From Gramella sp. MT6 (GTDB lineage Bacteria; Bacteroidota; Bacteroidia; Flavobacteriales; Flavobacteriaceae): a stretch of 64,000 bases of DNA. The stretch is from the NCBI RefSeq assembly GCF_019357415.1, contig NZ_CP048410.1, positions 1,893,001 through 1,957,000 on the forward strand, written 5' to 3'. A program made the position numbers and the translations under genes. Each line of letters starts with the position of its first letter. Position 1 is the stretch's first letter. Of this stretch, positions 54,785 through 62,484 are shown piece after piece. The notes beneath the pieces were generated by a model that worked only from the letters and a program-made list of their open reading frames with translations, searched no databases and was not told where the DNA came from.

Positions 54785-56689
54785 CTATATTGGAATTTGG
54801 ACTAAAATTTTCAAGCCCTTATCCTGTTCAGTTTCAAAATTAAGTTTTCCTTTTATTGAAAAAATACGGTTTTCCATATTTTGGATCCCATTACCCGATC
54901 TCAGGTTTTCATTTGAAACTCCAATCCCGTTATCGGAATATTGAATTTTCAATAAATTCTTTTCTTCAGAAAATATAATGGCCACCAAACTGGCCTGGCT
55001 GTGTTTATTCATATTGATCATCATCTCCTGCAGAACTCTATAAAGAATGATCTTTTTCTCGGGACTAATGTCATTCCAGTTAATAGTTTCTTCACCCCTG
55101 AGAATAAGTCTCGTATTTTCTGAAATGGAAGAGCTAAGCGTAGATACTAAATGAGGCAAATAATTAACTCCCATGGGAATACTGCTGTTCTCCCTGGAAA
55201 TATTACGGGTACGTTTATAAATATTTTCCAGTTTATCCATAGTATCATTTGGTGCAATATCCTGTATTCCGCTCATTACATTATAAACGTCATTGGCCAG
55301 CTCATCGTGGATCTTTTTAGAGATACGTGTCTCCGTACGATGGGCTTCCAGGATCTTTTCTCTTTTATGCCTCTGCCTTAAATAGTAAAATCCGAATCCG
55401 CCGCTAACCAAGATCAGCATTCCACCCAGGGATAAAATGATGGTCTGGTTTTTTAATTTTTCAGATTCTAATTGTTGTTTTACAGACTCTGCCTGAAGTT
55501 GATCTATTTCCTTTAATTTCTGTTCTTCGTCATATTTTATTTTAGCAAATACATTTTTAATTTTAGTGCGGGCAAGGTTAATACTATCATTAATCTTGAA
55601 ATATGCAGAGGCATATTTGCTTCTTCTTTCCCCTTCTTCTAAAATTATCAGTAATTTTAATGCCTCTAATTCAGCTGTGGGATTACCAAACTTTCTAGCA
55701 GTAGCCAAGTATTTTTCAGCAAATTTTTTAGATATACCGGGATTGGTTTCTTGGTATATAGAGCTTAGGTGATAGTAACTGTTGATTAGACCTTCAATAT
55801 CATCAAGATCCTCTCGCATCTTTGCAATTTTCTCCAGGTCTCTAGCTACATTTTTTCCGGAATCCAAAAATTGATTATAATAAAAATTATCAGCTAAAAG
55901 ATGGTGAATTTTGGATGATTTCTCGGTCCTTTTGATTGCTGGAGATAGAAGCTCATTAGACTTTTTATAATCACCAATTCTTTTATAATTGATGGCAATA
56001 TTATTAATAATGATAAGGCTATCTCTCCTAGTAGTTATATATTTTAGGGCTTCGCTATTTTCTTTTATCGAAGCATTATAATCCGTCAATTTAGAACTCG
56101 TAATGGCAATAATAGAATGAGCAGTAGCCTTAAAAGTAGAATCAGTATGGGGTAAAAACTTTAGAGCTTCTGTAGCATTGCTATGACTACCAGTGAAATC
56201 TCCAAGACGGTCCTGGGCATTTGCAAGTTCAACTAGCCTTCTACCAATATTAGAGGAGTCACCAAGTTTTTTAAAAAGGCTTTGTGATTTATACATATTT
56301 CTAAGCACCTGCTCATGCTTATCTAAATAAAGAAAGATTCTTCCTTTACGATAATAAGCCTTAGCCAAACTTGCAGTGTCTTTAAGCTTTTGAGCATTAT
56401 TGATCATTAAATTAGCATAGTACAAAGAACTATCATGAGCTTTTTGTATGTTATGATAATAGATCTGATAATCTATAATCTCAAATAAGAGGGTATCTTT
56501 TTCTGATTGGATTTTTTTGGCTGCCAATGCTAGAAGATCTAACTTCTTATTTATATCAGTTTCTTGTTTGGCTTTATTGAAAATTTGATACGAGTAATCT
56601 TGCCTTATCTCTTGATCTTGGGAACTTCTTTTTGAGCAACTAACAATTATAAAAACTACAAAGAAAAGTAAGTGCCTCGCTTTAATCAT
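54785..56689 (-). CDS. TPR-containing sensor histidine kinase (HisKA_3 type)
   Basis: A 634-residue membrane kinase. The N-terminus has a lipobox-like IIVSC (Cys18). Residues about 60-360 are tetratricopeptide-like repeats in the periplasm, followed by a coiled coil, a membrane segment (TIILSLGGMLILVSGGFGFYYL), and the HisKA_3 box ETRISKKIHDELANDVYNVM with the phosphoacceptor His. The HATPase has the N-box LQEMMINMNKHSQASLV and DNGIGV. This is the NarX/DesK class, matching the LuxR-type regulator downstream. Confidence 0.9.
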   Translation of the reverse strand: MIKARHLLFFVVFIIVSCSKRSSQDQEIRQDYSYQIFNKAKQETDINKKLDLLALAAKKIQSEKDTLLFEIIDYQIYYHNIQKAHDSSLYYANLMINNAQKLKDTASLAKAYYRKGRIFLYLDKHEQVLRNMYKSQSLFKKLGDSSNIGRRLVELANAQDRLGDFTGSHSNATEALKFLPHTDSTFKATAHSIIAITSSKLTDYNASIKENSEALKYITTRRDSLIIINNIAINYKRIGDYKKSNELLSPAIKRTEKSSKIHHLLADNFYYNQFLDSGKNVARDLEKIAKMREDLDDIEGLINSYYHLSSIYQETNPGISKKFAEKYLATARKFGNPTAELEALKLLIILEEGERRSKYASAYFKINDSINLARTKIKNVFAKIKYDEEQKLKEIDQLQAESVKQQLESEKLKNQTIILSLGGMLILVSGGFGFYYLRQRHKREKILEAHRTETRISKKIHDELANDVYNVMSGIQDIAPNDTMDKLENIYKRTRNISRENSSIPMGVNYLPHLVSTLSSSISENTRLILRGEETINWNDISPEKKIILYRVLQEMMINMNKHSQASLVAIIFSEEKNLLKIQYSDNGIGVSNENLRSGNGIQNMENRIFSIKGKLNFETEQDKGLKILVQIPI

Positions 56690-57275
56690 GGGGCGAATTT
56701 AACCAAAAAGCTACAAATGAACTCACATTAAATTTGGGATCATTGCATTTAACTAATGGATATTGCACCTTTTTATGACACCTCCTGACGCTCTAAAGTC
56801 TAATCTTTTTTTAGCTGCGAATTCAACCCGTAATATATAATTGTCTGAAAAGCTTCAATAAGTCGCAGAATTATCATTTCATTGAGATTTACAGGTATTA
56901 GAATTCAAATGAACTATTCAGAAAGCGATAATTGGCTGTAACTACAAGTCAAATATTAATCAGACTCAGATTAGATAGATGAAAATTCCGTTATGGAGCT
57001 ACTGTTCAAAGGTCAGTTAAAATCTTCCGGAGAATCTAGAGAAATTAAAGCTTTTTTAATCAAGATTCGAAGACTAATTTTTAATTCTTCATTGACCAAA
57101 TTCACATCGAAAACCTCTCATTTTCTTAATAGAATATTAATTATTCATATTTTTTAATATTTCTTAATATCTCATATAAGATCTTTTTTAACTCAATAGC
57201 TGTAATAATCATTTTTACAGTTAATGTTTCTCTAAGCCGGTTTTATCCTGTAGATGTGTTAGGTAGTTTAGCAGG
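56690..57275. other. Long intergenic region, nothing recognised
   Basis: 586 AT-rich bases between the divergent kinase and proline dehydrogenase genes. A short frame from 56993 (about 54 codons) lacks any supporting feature. A small dyad CTGTAA...TTACAG lies at 57200-57220. No RNA gene or repeat of note. Confidence 0.5.
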
Positions 57276-58478
57276 ATGATTAACAAAAAAATATTCAACA
57301 ATACGGCTACAGCATTCAGATTAAAATCTGATCTAGAACTTAAACGGGCAATTTTACTTTTTAGCGTTATGGGCAAACCTTTCCTGATCAAACCGGGAAT
57401 AGCCCTGACAAAATTTGCTCTTAAGGCTAAATTGCCTGTTCAGCCGCTTATAAAAAATACCATTTTCGATCAGTTTTGCGGGGGAACCAGTATAGACGAT
57501 TGCAAACCCATTATTAGAGAGATGGACGACGTGAATATGTCAAGTATCCTTGATTATTCTGTTGAAGGCAAAGAGGAAGAAGAAGAATTCGATTCAGCAT
57601 TTAAGGTCAAAAAAGAACTTATAGCTTTTGCCAGCGAAGAGTCTGAAGTACCATTCGCAATCTTTAAACCTACAGCCCTGGGTCGTTTTGAAATATGGCA
57701 CAAAGTAAGCAGCCATATAAGTCTTTCCGAAAAAGAAACTGCAGAATGGGATCGGGTCAAGGAAAGAGTGGAAGGTTTATGCGTAGAAGCAAAAAAATTC
57801 AATGTGAGGTTATACGCCGATGCTGAAGAGAGCTGGATGCAAGGTGCCGCTGATGATTTGATGGAAGAAATGATGCGGAAGTATAACCAGGACCAAGCCC
57901 TCATATTTAATACATTCCAGTGCTACCGATGGGACAGACTTGATTACCTGAAAGAATTACACCAAACTGCTCAGAAGGATAACTTTAAAATTGGCGCAAA
58001 GATCGTTCGCGGGGCATACATGGAAAAGGAGAACAAAAGGGCTAAGAAACGTGGCAAAAAGTCACCAATATGTAGAAATAAAGAAGCTACAGATGTCAGT
58101 TTCAATAGTGTGTTGGCTTATTGCCTGGATCATCTTGATGATATATCAGTATTTATTGGAACTCATAACGAAATGAGTAACTATCTGGCTTTACAAATTA
58201 TGGAAGATCAGAATATAGCGAAAGATGATCCCAGAGTTTGGTTTAGTCAGTTATATGGTATGAGTGATCAGATTAGTTATAATCTGGCGGGAAAAGGATA
58301 TAATACTGCCAAGCTAGTTCCTTTTGGTCCTGTTACAGATGTGGTGCCGTATTTGTTGCGTAGAGCTGAAGAAAATTCTTCTGTTGAAGGTCAGACCAAC
58401 CGTGAATTGGTTCTGTTAAATGGAGAGATAGATAGGCGTAACGGAGAGGTTCAGAATAAAGAACAGGTTCCAGCTTAA
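57276..58478 (+). CDS. Proline dehydrogenase
   Basis: A 400-residue FAD enzyme that oxidises proline to pyrroline-5-carboxylate. The (beta/alpha)8 PRODH motifs are visible: LYADAEESWMQGAADDL, IFNTFQCYRWDRLDYL, GAKIVRGAYMEKE, FIGTHNEMS, and the C-terminal SQLYGMSDQISYNLA with PYLLRRAEEN. It is monofunctional: no DNA-binding or aldehyde dehydrogenase domain as in long PutA. Probably membrane-associated for electron transfer to quinone. A terminator-like hairpin follows. Confidence 0.93.
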   Translation: MINKKIFNNTATAFRLKSDLELKRAILLFSVMGKPFLIKPGIALTKFALKAKLPVQPLIKNTIFDQFCGGTSIDDCKPIIREMDDVNMSSILDYSVEGKEEEEEFDSAFKVKKELIAFASEESEVPFAIFKPTALGRFEIWHKVSSHISLSEKETAEWDRVKERVEGLCVEAKKFNVRLYADAEESWMQGAADDLMEEMMRKYNQDQALIFNTFQCYRWDRLDYLKELHQTAQKDNFKIGAKIVRGAYMEKENKRAKKRGKKSPICRNKEATDVSFNSVLAYCLDHLDDISVFIGTHNEMSNYLALQIMEDQNIAKDDPRVWFSQLYGMSDQISYNLAGKGYNTAKLVPFGPVTDVVPYLLRRAEENSSVEGQTNRELVLLNGEIDRRNGEVQNKEQVPA

Positions 58479-58517
58479 TTTTCTATTATTCGGTAAATAA
58501 AGTTGACAGAACTTTTA

Positions 58518-58599
58518 AGTCCAGGTATCTAAAAAACAAAAATCCCGCTTACAGAGAGTGGGATTTTTTATTGAGTTCGATACTTAAAAAAGTGGAGTC
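58518..58599. repeat. Dispersed hairpin repeat, copy C (terminator of proline dehydrogenase)
   Basis: AAGTCCAGG, then AAAATCCCGC (58539-58548) / GTGGGATTTT (58558-58567) with a T run, and GTGGAGTC at 58592-58599. The order stem, ~25-40 bases, GTGGAGTC matches copies A and B. The preceding AGTCCAGG and AAAAACAAAAA are also shared with copy B. Confidence 0.6.
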
Positions 58600-58600
58600 T

Positions 58601-58677
58601 AAGTGCCTGGCTGCGCCTCAACCTTTAACACCCATTCTGTAAATGCATCCGGCTGTCCTTACAGTCCAGGCGCCTTA
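58601..58677. repeat. Long imperfect hairpin between repeat copies C and B
   Basis: AAGTGCCTGGCTG (58601-58613) pairs imperfectly with CAGTCCAGGCGCCTT (58663-58677), and CTGTAA (58637-58642) pairs with TTACAG (58659-58664) inside it. The segment is GC-richer than its surroundings. It could be a structured RNA, a terminator or a recombination-related structure. Confidence 0.4.
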
Positions 58678-58764
58678 AAAACAAAAAATCCTGCTCGAAT
58701 AATTTCGGCAGGATTTTCTAGATTTAATCCGCAGCCCGGCTGCGCTTAATTGTGGAGTCGGAGG
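58662..58764. repeat. Dispersed hairpin repeat, copy B
   Basis: AGTCCAGG, A-rich segment, stem AAAATCCTGC (58685-58694) / GCAGGATTTT (58708-58717) with CGAA/TTCG in the loop, TTTAATCCGC, and TTGTGGAGTCGGAGG (58750-58764). The last 15 bases are identical to copy A 4.7 kb away. Reverse-complemented they resemble a tRNA 3' end (CCTCCGACTCCA), but no cloverleaf precedes them. Confidence 0.65.
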
Positions 58765-58934
58765 CTACTCTGGCTTAAATTGTTGGTCAATGAGAATTAT
58801 TTATTATGTTGTTATAATACAGTGGTTTACGGCTGTTTTTTATGTCTTGTTATAAGTTTTAGTACTAACTAGATATAAGGAAATTGTCAACCATTTTGTC
58901 AACGCATCATTTTAACTAATTTTTTTTTCGCCCT

Positions 58935-60170
58935 ATGAATTATTCTTTTTACCTACGTAAACCCAATTCCAATTCGGAGACTTTAATTTTATTTTCCTGT
59001 TATTTTAATGACGAAAAAAAGAAATTTGTCTACTCCACTAAAAAGACAATTTTACCTGAGCATTGGAATTCAAAAAATAAATGTCCTAATAAAAGAGGAA
59101 AATTTGTTTCACCAAATCAAAAGCAAATTACCAAGAGGTTAAATGAATTTGCCACCGAATTTCAGAAGATAAAATCTCGATCTGAATTAGGAGAGCAAAC
59201 ATTTGATAGTTTGATTCTAAAGGAGCATTTCGATCATGTTTTTGAAAGGGTAGCTAAAGTAAGCTCATTCTTTGAGGTCTATCACAGATTTACCGAGGAG
59301 AAGATAAAATTAAAGGAATGGTCAAAATCTACTAAAAAGAGATACAAGAACATTAAAAATCTTTTGGAAGAATTCCAAGAGGTTAAGAACTATAAGTTAA
59401 CTTTTGCCAAGATTAATAAGAAGTTCTTTATTGAGTTTACCGACTTCTGCTATGAATATAAAGATCACTACACAAATACTTTTAGTCGTAATGTAGGTTT
59501 GTTTAAAACCTTTATGTTCTGGTCTGTGAAGAATGGCTATGCTTTTAATGAAGCCTTCAAGGATTTCAAGAAACCACAGAGAGTATTAACCAGGCAGGAA
59601 GCTTTGACGATGGACCATGTTAAAAAACTTCATGCATATAATTGTTCAACCATATCTCAAGAGAAATCTAAAGATGTATTCGTGTTTCAATGTCTTACCG
59701 GATTGCGTTATGGCGAACTTGAACTGGTTAATAAGCGTATAATAACTGCAGATGATTGTCTGTTTCTTAAAGAGAGTAAAGATCATTCGAAGCCGGCTAG
59801 AGAAATCCCAATATATAAAATCGCATTGGAGATCTTACAGAAATATGATTATGAATTGCCGTTAAGTACAAATCAGGAACAAAATAGGGTGATTAAGGTA
59901 ATTCTGAGAGATATGGGCTATACCCATGAAGTTGAGTTTTCGCGTAACAAGGGAGTAGACCAAAATAGATTTGTAAAACCATTTTGTGACCGGATTTCAA
60001 CACATACGGCACGTAGAACTTTTGTAACGATACTTCGGAATGCTGGGGTAGCAGATAAAATTATCATGAGCATAACTGGACATCGAGATATAAAGACATT
60101 CAATATGTACCATCAGATTAGTGCTTCCAATACTGTAAAAACAGTGAATAAAGTTTTTGCAGGGTTATAG
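58935..60170 (+). CDS. Tyrosine-type site-specific recombinase/integrase
   Basis: A 411-residue integrase of the Bacteroidota mobile-element class: an N-terminal arm-binding region (YLRKPNSNSETLILF), a SAM-like core-binding domain (about 110-215) and the catalytic domain. Catalytic residues visible are Arg258 (LTGLRYGE), His357 and Arg360 (HTARR), His383 (TGHRD) and nucleophile Tyr392 (FNMYHQ). All are intact, so it could be active. It marks the start of a probable island with hipBST-like and type I restriction genes. No excisionase gene is seen. Confidence 0.93.
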   Translation: MNYSFYLRKPNSNSETLILFSCYFNDEKKKFVYSTKKTILPEHWNSKNKCPNKRGKFVSPNQKQITKRLNEFATEFQKIKSRSELGEQTFDSLILKEHFDHVFERVAKVSSFFEVYHRFTEEKIKLKEWSKSTKKRYKNIKNLLEEFQEVKNYKLTFAKINKKFFIEFTDFCYEYKDHYTNTFSRNVGLFKTFMFWSVKNGYAFNEAFKDFKKPQRVLTRQEALTMDHVKKLHAYNCSTISQEKSKDVFVFQCLTGLRYGELELVNKRIITADDCLFLKESKDHSKPAREIPIYKIALEILQKYDYELPLSTNQEQNRVIKVILRDMGYTHEVEFSRNKGVDQNRFVKPFCDRISTHTARRTFVTILRNAGVADKIIMSITGHRDIKTFNMYHQISASNTVKTVNKVFAGL

Positions 60171-60173
60171 CAG

Positions 60174-60311
60174 TATATGTTAAAGCATATAAAAATTTGG
60201 AATACTTCTGTGTTATATGTAAAAGCATATAAAAACACTGATTTTTATTAAATTGTATGTTATTGCATATAATTTCGTAAGTTTACTGAAAATTATACGT
60301 TAAAACATATA
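60174..60311. promoter_or_regulatory. Four dyad operators at exact 40-bp spacing upstream of hipB
   Basis: TATATG-N6-CATATA type dyads start at 60174, 60214, 60254 and 60294. The first two are perfect; the third (TGTATG) and fourth (TATACG) have one changed base in the left arm. The last ends at the base before the hipB ATG. TAAGTTTA (60278-60285) between operators three and four resembles a -7 box. The layout implies cooperative binding of HipB on one helical face, autorepressing the operon. Confidence 0.8.
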
Positions 60312-60533
60312 ATGGAAGAGCTTGCAGAATTTGTAAAATCACGAAGGAAAGAAGTAAATCTTACCCAGGAAGAGTTTGCTGAAAGGGCAGGGGTAGCATT
60401 AACCGTAATCCGAAAAATCGAACAGAATAAAATGAACCTGAATCTTGAGAAAGTAAATCAGGTTCTAAAAATGTTCGGTCATAAGCTTGTGCCCGTAAGT
60501 TTTAAAGATATCGAAAGAAATGAGACAAGCTAA
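60312..60533 (+). CDS. hipB: HipB-like HTH antitoxin
   Basis: A 73-residue Cro/CI-type HTH protein (RRKEVNLTQEEFAERAGVALTVIRKIEQNKMNLNLEKVNQVLKMFGHKLVPV), the typical HipB fold ending in the beta-strand used for dimerisation. It should bind the four upstream dyads and repress the operon. Its end overlaps the next gene by 14 bases, indicating coupling. First gene of a three-gene HipA-type operon. Confidence 0.9.
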   Translation: MEELAEFVKSRRKEVNLTQEEFAERAGVALTVIRKIEQNKMNLNLEKVNQVLKMFGHKLVPVSFKDIERNETS

Positions 60534-60852
60534 AATTTTATATAATAATCTGTTCTGTGGATTATTGACCGAAACTGACGATGGAACTTTTACTTTTCAA
60601 TATGATGAAGATTATGCGAAGGAGCATCCTGGTCAGTTTATAACCTTTACTATGCCAGTAAGAAAGGAAGAGTATAAGGATAAACGTTTATTTGCCTTTT
60701 TTGAAGGCTTAATCCCGGAAGGCTGGTTGTTAGATATTGCTTCCAAAAACTGGAAGATAAATCCTAACGACCGGATGGGATTGTTATTAGCTTGTTGTCA
60801 AAACTGTATAGGTGCTGTAAGTGTTCAACCAATAGAACTTCAGGATGAGTAG
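60520..60852 (+). CDS. HipA N-terminal-domain protein (HipS-like)
   Basis: A 110-residue stand-alone version of the HipA N-subdomain 1. Motifs KILYNNLFCGLLTE, FQYDEDY, ITFTMPVRKE and LFAFFEGLIPEGWLLDIA match that domain. In the HipBST system of enteropathogenic E. coli the equivalent small protein, HipS, is the antitoxin that inserts a Trp into the kinase; Trp69 in PEGW is a candidate here. Overlaps hipB by 14 bases and the kinase gene by 8 bases. Confidence 0.85.
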   Translation: MRQAKILYNNLFCGLLTETDDGTFTFQYDEDYAKEHPGQFITFTMPVRKEEYKDKRLFAFFEGLIPEGWLLDIASKNWKINPNDRMGLLLACCQNCIGAVSVQPIELQDE

Positions 60853-61774
60853 ATGTTTATATTGTTATAAGGAAGTTGAGAATGGACAGGACTATCATAC
60901 TGAATGTAGCCTTGCTTTTTTTGGAACCGAAAAACCTCCAAAAATAGAATACTCCCTGGATGAAATGTCTGAATTGGCAAAGCAGGTGGTTGAGCGGAGC
61001 GTTTCCGTTCCGGGAGTACAACCTAAGCTCTCCATGTCAGTTATGAAAAATAGTCAAAAAGATCAACGGCTCACCGTGGTTGGCGCCTTAGGCGGAAACT
61101 ATATTTTTAAACCACCTTCAGAAGATTATCCTGAAATGCCGGCAAATGAGGATTTGACGATGAAAATGGCGGAACTTTTTAATATAGAGGTGGTACCACA
61201 TTCTCTTATAAGACTTTCTTCCGGTGAATTATCCTATATCACAAAACGAATCGACAGGGCTGCAGATGGTACCAAAATTCATATGATAGATATGTTTCAG
61301 GTATTGGAAGCATTCGATAAGTACAGAGGTTCAATGGAGCGTATTGGCAAAGCAATCCAGGAATATGCGGACAATACACTTTTGGACCTTCTACGCTTTT
61401 ATGAGCTAACGCTTTTTAGTTATCTCACTGGCAATAATGATATGCATTTAAAGAATTTTTCTATGGTGCAAGCATCCTATGGCTGGGCGTTAGCTCCTGC
61501 TTACGATTTATTGAATGTATCCATAGTAAACCCAGAAGACACAGAAGAATTGGCTTTAACCATTGCTGGTAAAAAGAAAAAGATAACACGAAAGTTATTA
61601 TTCGAATTCGGACTTGGTTTAGACTTATCTAAAAAGCAAATTGAGGGAGTTTTTAAACGTTTTCATGGATTAAAAACCGATGCAATAATTTTAATAGAAT
61701 CATCTTTCTTAACTGAAGATATGCAGAATGCATATGTCGATATTTTGGAACAGAGATATAATATTCTAAAGTAG
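60845..61774 (+). CDS. HipA-type serine kinase toxin (HipT-like)
   Basis: A 309-residue HipA C-terminal kinase lacking the N-subdomain. It opens with a Cys/His cluster (C4, C7, H18, C21) that looks like a small zinc ribbon. The Gly-rich loop is RSVSVPGVQPKL, with two serines two apart (Ser52, Ser54), like the SxS autophosphorylation motif described for HipT. ATP Lys89 (YIFKP), catalytic Asp199 (TGNNDMHLKNF) and metal Asp221 (APAYDLL) are intact. HipA-family kinases phosphorylate aminoacyl-tRNA synthetases; the target here is unknown. Confidence 0.87.
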   Translation: MSRCLYCYKEVENGQDYHTECSLAFFGTEKPPKIEYSLDEMSELAKQVVERSVSVPGVQPKLSMSVMKNSQKDQRLTVVGALGGNYIFKPPSEDYPEMPANEDLTMKMAELFNIEVVPHSLIRLSSGELSYITKRIDRAADGTKIHMIDMFQVLEAFDKYRGSMERIGKAIQEYADNTLLDLLRFYELTLFSYLTGNNDMHLKNFSMVQASYGWALAPAYDLLNVSIVNPEDTEELALTIAGKKKKITRKLLFEFGLGLDLSKKQIEGVFKRFHGLKTDAIILIESSFLTEDMQNAYVDILEQRYNILK

Positions 61775-61782
61775 ATAAAACA

Positions 61783-62484
61783 CTAAGATAATTTGTCCTC
61801 CAACTTATCTTTCCATTTTTTCCAATTTGGCATTACACCGGTCAAAGTTTCGTAGAATTTTTTATTATGATTGGTTACGACAAAATGTGTCATTTCGTGT
61901 ATCAAAACGTATTCGATACATTTTGATGAAGCTTTAATTATTTCCGGGTTAATGGTTATTTTGTCTATTGTATTGGAACTTCCCCAACGCTTTGACATTC
62001 TTCTAATTTCAATTTTTGGCATTTTAAAGTCATATTCTTTGAACTTTGAATATGCATCCTTAGCGATGAGATTAAACTTTTTCTCAGCATGTTGGTAATA
62101 CCATTGCGCTAACAATTTTTTGACTAAATCTTGTTTAATTTCGCCTTTACACACCACACAGAGTTTTCCAGCTTTAAGTTTCACTTGATTAATTGACCCA
62201 TCGCTTACTTTTAAAATATAAGACTTCCCTAAATAGTGATGTGTCTCGCCTGATAAATACTGTCTTTCAGGAGTTCGAGGTAAAAATTGTTCAAAGTATT
62301 TTTGTTGTTTTACGATCCAATGTGCTCGCTTTTCTACTTTACGCTCAATTTCTGGTATCAAAGTATTGTGAGGTGCTATAATATGTACAGAACCATCTGG
62401 ATGAACTTCTATTGCTAAGGTCTTACGACTAGACCATTTTACTTCAAAGAATATATCTTTTGTGCCATACTGTATCCTTTGCAT
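61783..62484 (-). CDS. YgjP-like M48-type metalloprotease linked to type I restriction
   Basis: A 233-residue protein of the YgjP/DUF45 family. The zinc motif HEMTHFVVTNH (HExxH plus a later His) lies near residue 190, and WGSSN before it is also conserved. Members are often encoded next to hsdR; the role is unknown, possibly processing of the restriction enzyme. Its ATG overlaps the hsdR stop codon (TAATG), so it is translated from the same mRNA. It ends 8 bases from the end of the convergent HipT-like gene. Confidence 0.88.
   Translation of the reverse strand: MQRIQYGTKDIFFEVKWSSRKTLAIEVHPDGSVHIIAPHNTLIPEIERKVEKRAHWIVKQQKYFEQFLPRTPERQYLSGETHHYLGKSYILKVSDGSINQVKLKAGKLCVVCKGEIKQDLVKKLLAQWYYQHAEKKFNLIAKDAYSKFKEYDFKMPKIEIRRMSKRWGSSNTIDKITINPEIIKASSKCIEYVLIHEMTHFVVTNHNKKFYETLTGVMPNWKKWKDKLEDKLS

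Larger units (their letters stand above)
58479..58934. other. Intergenic region of stacked degenerate repeats upstream of the integrase
   Basis: 456 bases with no coding frame. It contains repeat copies C and B and a long imperfect hairpin (58601-58677), followed by about 170 AT-rich bases. Just before the integrase there is TTGTCAACCATTTTGTCAAC, a direct repeat of TTGTCAAC. It is the likely left boundary of the acquired region. Confidence 0.6.

Noticed and set aside
56993..57157. Short frame of about 54 codons in the long intergenic region
   Set aside because: No ribosome-binding or promoter support, AT-driven composition and no recognisable protein features.
57276..58478. Proline dehydrogenase as a full PutA
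   Set aside because: Only the PRODH barrel is present (400 residues); no aldehyde dehydrogenase or DNA-binding domain.
53934..58764. Repeat copies A and B as ends of one 4.7-kb mobile element
   Set aside because: The enclosed genes are a two-component pair and proline dehydrogenase, with no recombinase, and further copies (C, D) lie elsewhere, so a dispersed repeat is the simpler reading.
58750..58764. A tRNA gene ending at TTGTGGAGTCGGAGG (minus strand)
   Set aside because: Only about 13 bases resemble a tRNA 3' end; no T-arm, anticodon or acceptor 5' strand follows at either copy.
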